Shown here: piece by piece, positions 60,585-64,000 of the stretch | Position numbering within the stretch: position 1 is the stretch's first letter | How the letters are laid out: each line of letters begins with the position of its first letter | NCBI RefSeq assembly: GCF_008757455.1 | Contig: NZ_VCMV01000079.1 | Location: 19,171-83,170, forward strand | Origin: Microvirga brassicacearum | GTDB lineage: Bacteria; Pseudomonadota; Alphaproteobacteria; Rhizobiales; Beijerinckiaceae | DNA length: 64,000 nt | Reading direction: 5' to 3' | Notes under the pieces: model-generated | Seen by the model: only the letters and a program-made list of their open reading frames with translations | Told to the model about the DNA's origin: nothing | Database searches by the model: none | Program-made: the position numbers and the translations under genes

Positions 60585-62023
60585 GGGCGGTCCGGATTCC
60601 ACTCGCGATCAGGATTCCGGCCGTCGTGATCGTGTTCATGGCGGCGGTTGCCGTGTTCATATCCGAGCGCGTGCTGACCCGGTTGCAGGAAGCGCAGACG
60701 CGGCACCTCGGCGACCTCGCGGCGGTTTACCTCGATGGGCTCGCGCCGGCGCTGGTGGCTCCCGTGGTGCGCGAGGACGTCTGGGAAGTGTTCGACATCG
60801 TCGATAGGGCGCGGCAGGTCCACGCCGGTCTGAAGCCGACCGAGACGGTGGTTGCGACCGCCGACGGCCGGGTGCTTGCATCATCTAATCCCCGCGAGCA
60901 CCCGACGTGGTCGCTGCTGCCATCCTCCTTCTCGGCGGAGCGGGCAACGGCGCCGGCCATCGTGAGCCATGATACCGAAGGCGAGGCAGTCGCCCGGCGC
61001 GACCTGTCCTCCGGCGACCGGATCGTCGGGTCGGTCCATGCCACGTTCGACATTTCGCCGCTGCTGGCGGAACGGCGCTCTGTCTTGATCACCCTGATCG
61101 GCACGAATGCGGCGCTGACGTTCGCGCTGGCGCTGACCGCCTGGCTGACCGTGCGCCGGATGATGCGACCGGTGCGCGTGCTTGCATCCCACCTCAACGC
61201 CAGTCCCGAGACCCCCGTCGAGCCGATTGCGGATTCGCTCATCAAAACCGCTCCTCGGGAATTTCGCGGGTTGTTCGCGGCCTTCAACAGGATGGCCGAG
61301 GCGGTTCGGGATCGGGAAGCCCTGTCGCGGCACCTGGCCGAGGAGGAACGGCTGGCGAGTCTCGGTCGTCTGGCATCAGGCATGGCGCACGAGATCAACA
61401 ACCCGCTTGGCGGCCTCTTCAATGCGATTGATACGCTCAAGGAGCATGGCGAACGCTCGGACGTCCGCAGGCGCACCATCGATCTGATCGACCGTGGCCT
61501 CAAGGGCATCCGGGACGTCGTCCGAACGACCCTGGTGACCTATCGAACCGACCGCGACGTCCGCTCGTTACAGCGCGCCGACATCGATGATCTCAAGCTC
61601 CTGATCGAGCCGGAGGTCCGCCGCAAGAACCTGACCGTGCGTTGGCGGAACGAGAGCCACGATGAGCTGTGGGTGTCGCCATCGGTGGTTCGACAAGTTC
61701 TCCTGAACCTGCTTCTCAACGCCTGCCAGGCCACCCCAACGGGCGGAGAGATTTCTTTCGAGGCGCTCGTCGAGAATAGCAGCCTCGTCGCCGTTGTCGG
61801 CGACACCGGACCGGGCCTGTCGGATTCGGCTCGTGACGTGCTGGTTGGTCAGCACGATCACGCGGTCGTTGGATCCGGGGGCGGCCTGGGTTTGTGGATG
61901 GTGCGCCGCCTGATCAAGGAGGGTGGAGGTACCATCGTCGTGTATCCGAGATCGCCCACGGGGACGACGATCCGCGTCGCCCTTCCGATTGGCGATGAGG
62001 AGGGCCTTGCCCATGTCGCTTGA
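60581..62023 (+). CDS. Membrane sensor histidine kinase
   Basis: A 480-residue kinase. Two membrane helices (about residues 7-24 and 167-187) bracket a periplasmic domain of about 140 residues, then HAMP. The phosphoacceptor His270 is in MAHEINNPLGG; N-box LLLNACQAT, G1 VGDTGPGLS and G2 GSGGGLGLWMV complete the ATPase domain. The HxxNNPLGG pattern is the NtrB/DctB-like class that pairs with sigma54 activators. The start is GTG overlapping the PhnD-like stop, and the end overlaps the response-regulator start by 11 bases: strong coupling of the three genes. Confidence 0.9.
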   Translation: MRAVRIPLAIRIPAVVIVFMAAVAVFISERVLTRLQEAQTRHLGDLAAVYLDGLAPALVAPVVREDVWEVFDIVDRARQVHAGLKPTETVVATADGRVLASSNPREHPTWSLLPSSFSAERATAPAIVSHDTEGEAVARRDLSSGDRIVGSVHATFDISPLLAERRSVLITLIGTNAALTFALALTAWLTVRRMMRPVRVLASHLNASPETPVEPIADSLIKTAPREFRGLFAAFNRMAEAVRDREALSRHLAEEERLASLGRLASGMAHEINNPLGGLFNAIDTLKEHGERSDVRRRTIDLIDRGLKGIRDVVRTTLVTYRTDRDVRSLQRADIDDLKLLIEPEVRRKNLTVRWRNESHDELWVSPSVVRQVLLNLLLNACQATPTGGEISFEALVENSSLVAVVGDTGPGLSDSARDVLVGQHDHAVVGSGGGLGLWMVRRLIKEGGGTIVVYPRSPTGTTIRVALPIGDEEGLAHVA

Positions 62024-63335
62024 GGAACGAACGATCGCGCTTATCGAGGACGATCCGATCATGGGCGAATCGTTGATGGAGCGCCTGACGCTCGAAGGCG
62101 CGAAGGTGCTCTGGTGGCAGGACTGCCGGACCGCCTTGGAGAACCTGGCGGCCTTCGCTCCCGACCTTGTCGTCTGTGATATCCGGCTGCCCGACGGCAC
62201 GGGTGAGGACGTGTTCAAGACTGCGTCGGCCACCCCCGAGTGCCCGCCGTTCCTTTTCGTGACGGGACACGGCGATATCGACCAAGCGGTCCGACTGATG
62301 CGTAACGGCGCCGGGGATTACATCACCAAGCCGTTCGAGACCGCGCGATTCCTCGACCGCGTCGAACAGTTGCTGCGTCCTGTCGAGCAGGGGGCGACGC
62401 CCATCCTCGGCGTCAGCCGACAGATGCACGAGATCCAGCGGCTCCTCCAGCGGATCGGGCGCCTTTCCGCTCCGGCGCTTCTGAGCGGCGAGACCGGGGT
62501 CGGCAAGGAGGTCTGTGCCCGCTACCTGCACGGCGTGCGCGATCCGGCGACTCCCTTCGTCGCCGTGAATTGCGCCGCGATCCCCAAGGACCTGATGGAA
62601 AGCGAGTTGTTCGGGCACGAAAAGGGAGCCTTTACCGGGGCATCTTCGCGGCATCTCGGTTATGCCGAACGCGCCCAGGACGGCATCCTGTTCCTGGACG
62701 AGATCGGCGAACTCGACCTGAAGCTGCAAGCGAAACTCCTCCGCCTGATCGAGGACCGTTCATTTCACCGGATCGGGGGCGAGACCGCGGTCGCTTTTCG
62801 GGCCCGTCTGATTTGCGCCACCAATGCAGACTTGCAAGCCCGGATAAAGACAGGAAGCTTCCGGGAGGATCTTTACTACCGGATCAACGTGCTCACGGTA
62901 ACCATTCCTCCGCTCCGGGAGCGTCCGGACGACATCGAATGGCTGGCGGAGCGTCTCGTGGAGGCGCTTGCTAACGACCTCGGCGCGGAACTTGTCGGGT
63001 TGAGCGGTCACGCGATAGACGAACTGCGTGCCCATGACTGGCCGGGCAACGTCCGGGAATTGCGAAACAGGATCGAGCGCGCGGTGTCGCTGTCACCCGG
63101 GCCAAGGATCATGCCGGGCGATCTCTTCCCCGACCGTCATATAAATCCGTCCGTCGCGGATCCGAAGGTCGGATCACTCGAGGCCGCCCGTGACGAAGCG
63201 GAGAAACGTGAAATCCTGCGCGCGCTCCGGCAGAGCGGCGGCGCGATCGTCGAGGCAGCAGGCGCACTCGGCATCTCCCGCACGACCATGTGGGAGAAGA
63301 TGCGGCGACATCGCATTGAGGGCCTGCCGAACTAG
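62013..63335 (+). CDS. Sigma54-dependent response regulator (NtrC/DctD type)
   Basis: A 440-residue activator. Receiver domain with phosphoacceptor Asp56 in VCDIRLPDG and the Lys in ITKPFE; AAA+ domain with Walker A GETGVGKE, sigma54-contact GAFTGA at 205-210, Walker B GILFLDEIGEL and arginine fingers in LRERPDDIEWL; C-terminal Fis-type helix-turn-helix (AIVEAAGALGISRTTMWEKM). It would activate sigma54 promoters when phosphorylated by the upstream kinase. The target promoter is not in view; no -24/-12 element was noticed close by. Confidence 0.92.
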   Translation: MSLEERTIALIEDDPIMGESLMERLTLEGAKVLWWQDCRTALENLAAFAPDLVVCDIRLPDGTGEDVFKTASATPECPPFLFVTGHGDIDQAVRLMRNGAGDYITKPFETARFLDRVEQLLRPVEQGATPILGVSRQMHEIQRLLQRIGRLSAPALLSGETGVGKEVCARYLHGVRDPATPFVAVNCAAIPKDLMESELFGHEKGAFTGASSRHLGYAERAQDGILFLDEIGELDLKLQAKLLRLIEDRSFHRIGGETAVAFRARLICATNADLQARIKTGSFREDLYYRINVLTVTIPPLRERPDDIEWLAERLVEALANDLGAELVGLSGHAIDELRAHDWPGNVRELRNRIERAVSLSPGPRIMPGDLFPDRHINPSVADPKVGSLEAARDEAEKREILRALRQSGGAIVEAAGALGISRTTMWEKMRRHRIEGLPN

Positions 63336-63377
63336 GGTCATTCCTCCGGGGATACAATCAGGTCATGTCCAGCGCCC

Positions 63378-63675
63378 ATGACGCTCCGCCGCCTGAGGCC
63401 TGCCGACATCCCGCTTCGTCGCAGGCTGAACGGACTATTCGGCGATGCATTCGCCGACCGCGCGACGTACACGGCGGAGCCACCGAGCGACGCGGATTTG
63501 CAGGGCCTTCTCGAAAAAGGAACACAAGGTCGTTCTCGTGGCACTGGCGGGGGAAGACGTCATTGGAGGGCTCGTCGCCTACGAACTCGCTATGTTCGAG
63601 CAGGGCCGGCGAGAGTTGTATATCTATGACCTTGCCGTCAGCGAAGAGTATCGACGATGTGGCATAGCGACAGCC
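63378..63675 (+). pseudogene. Frameshifted, truncated AAC(3)-I-like acetyltransferase
   Basis: The first frame encodes MTLRRLRPADIPLRRRLNG to LLEK; the next register continues EHKVVLVALAGEDVIGGLVAYEL, then ELYIYDLAVSEEYRRCGIAT, which together match the aminoglycoside 3-N-acetyltransferase type I / GNAT pattern. An extra A in a run near 63515 explains the shift. After GIATA the similarity stops abruptly (about 63675) and the C-terminal third is missing. Not expected to be functional. Upstream is the end of the regulator gene (63335), 42 bases away. Confidence 0.75.
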
Positions 63676-63766
63676 GCCAGCGGACGAGGCGATTGTAACA
63701 AGTCGCGGTCACAGCCGAGGTTGACTCCACACGGCCCGGTCAGACGGTCGAATAATACCGCTCAGA

Positions 63767-63793
63767 TGTCACAATCAGCTTTGCTATCTCGTC
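63767..63793 (+). promoter_or_regulatory. Putative ECF41-dependent promoter
   Basis: TGTCACA (63767-63773) followed after exactly 16 bases by CGTC (63790-63793). This is the published ECF41 consensus, and the next gene is a carboxymuconolactone-decarboxylase-type gene, the usual ECF41 target. It lies 36 bases before the ATG at 63830. Confidence 0.75.
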
Positions 63794-63829
63794 TTCAGAA
63801 CGTGCACCTTTCTGACAATGGAGTTGACG

Positions 63830-64000
63830 ATGACACCGCGACTGGAAAATCTCTTCAAGGCTGCCCCGGACGGCATCAAGGCCATGATGGCGCTTGAGTC
63901 GACCCTGAAGGCCAGCGGCCTGGAGCCCGGCCTACTGGAGCTAGTAAAACTGCGGGCCTCGCAGATCAACGGCTGTGCCTACTGCATCCACATGCATGCC
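63830..64000 (+). CDS. Carboxymuconolactone decarboxylase/AhpD-like protein (partial)
   Basis: The first 57 residues of an alkylhydroperoxidase D-like protein; the gene runs off the window end. The active-site region is just visible: LVKLRASQINGCAYCIHMH with the CxxC pair (C-A-Y-C) and His used in peroxide reduction. The ATG at 63830 has GGAG six bases upstream; an ATG four codons earlier is an alternative. The ECF41-type promoter ahead predicts an ECF41 sigma gene downstream, outside the window. Confidence 0.88.
   Translation, partial: MTPRLENLFKAAPDGIKAMMALESTLKASGLEPGLLELVKLRASQINGCAYCIHMHA

Noticed and set aside
1..64000. CRISPR arrays, rRNA or tRNA genes
   Set aside because: No regularly spaced repeats of suitable length and no tRNA- or rRNA-like segments were noticed, including near the mobile element. 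A covariance-model scan would settle the tRNA question.

Overview
The window is high-GC DNA with densely packed genes, and it looks like an alphaproteobacterium of the order Hyphomicrobiales (Rhizobiales). The evidence is a Mur/Fur-type regulator, an Omp25/Omp31-type outer-membrane beta-barrel, large class III cyclase/ATPase/TPR regulators, PF04392-type binding proteins, and intergenic palindromes whose translation reads PGLDPGTH. The genus cannot be fixed from the sequence alone. No rRNA, tRNA or CRISPR array was seen.

1-14.7 kb: a small zinc-finger protein, then one long co-directional operon (548-12576). It encodes a proline iminopeptidase, an S9 prolyl-oligopeptidase-type peptidase, an M20 amidohydrolase, a complete five-gene peptide-type ABC importer, a class C beta-lactamase-like serine hydrolase and an MmgE/PrpD protein. 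A convergent LysR gene overlaps its 3' end. Together these look like uptake and stepwise hydrolysis of a peptide or N-acylated amino-acid substrate. A conserved protein of unknown function follows.

14.7-26.2 kb: a Fur/Mur regulator, two methyltransferase-type proteins, the outer-membrane protein and a PPP-family phosphatase. Next comes a three-gene unit of patatin phospholipase, HExxH gluzincin-like protein and metallo-beta-lactamase-fold protein, the last two translationally coupled. Small secreted proteins follow, one with an internal duplication.

26.2-45.3 kb: ordinary chromosomal genes. These are a peroxiredoxin-like protein, two class III cyclases, XthA, GNAT enzymes, an ECF42-type sigma factor with its DGPF/YCII partner and a matching promoter, an ankyrin protein, an orphan PF04392 binding protein, an NfeD-slipin pair, a glycosyltransferase with an alpha/beta hydrolase, and a GIY-YIG protein among palindromic repeats.

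45.4-59.6 kb: accessory DNA. A tyrosine-recombinase mobile element carries four overlapping or closely packed genes whose order matches intA-tfp-intB-srap of strand-biased circularizing integrative elements. It appears to carry a TIR-like (CAP12/PF10137) effector. Its IntB-like protein is unusually long and has a threefold internal repeat inserted in the catalytic domain. Beyond it are debris (arsC and glutathionylspermidine synthase fragments), a Thr/Asp/Glu-rich protein split by a frameshift, and an XRE / ParA-like / small protein / Lon-like AAA+ cassette.

59.7-64 kb: a PhnD-like binding protein, histidine kinase and sigma54 activator form a coupled three-component system. A broken AAC(3)-I-like acetyltransferase follows. 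The window ends inside a carboxymuconolactone-decarboxylase (AhpD-like) gene preceded by a sequence matching the ECF41 promoter consensus, which suggests an ECF41 sigma gene just beyond the window.
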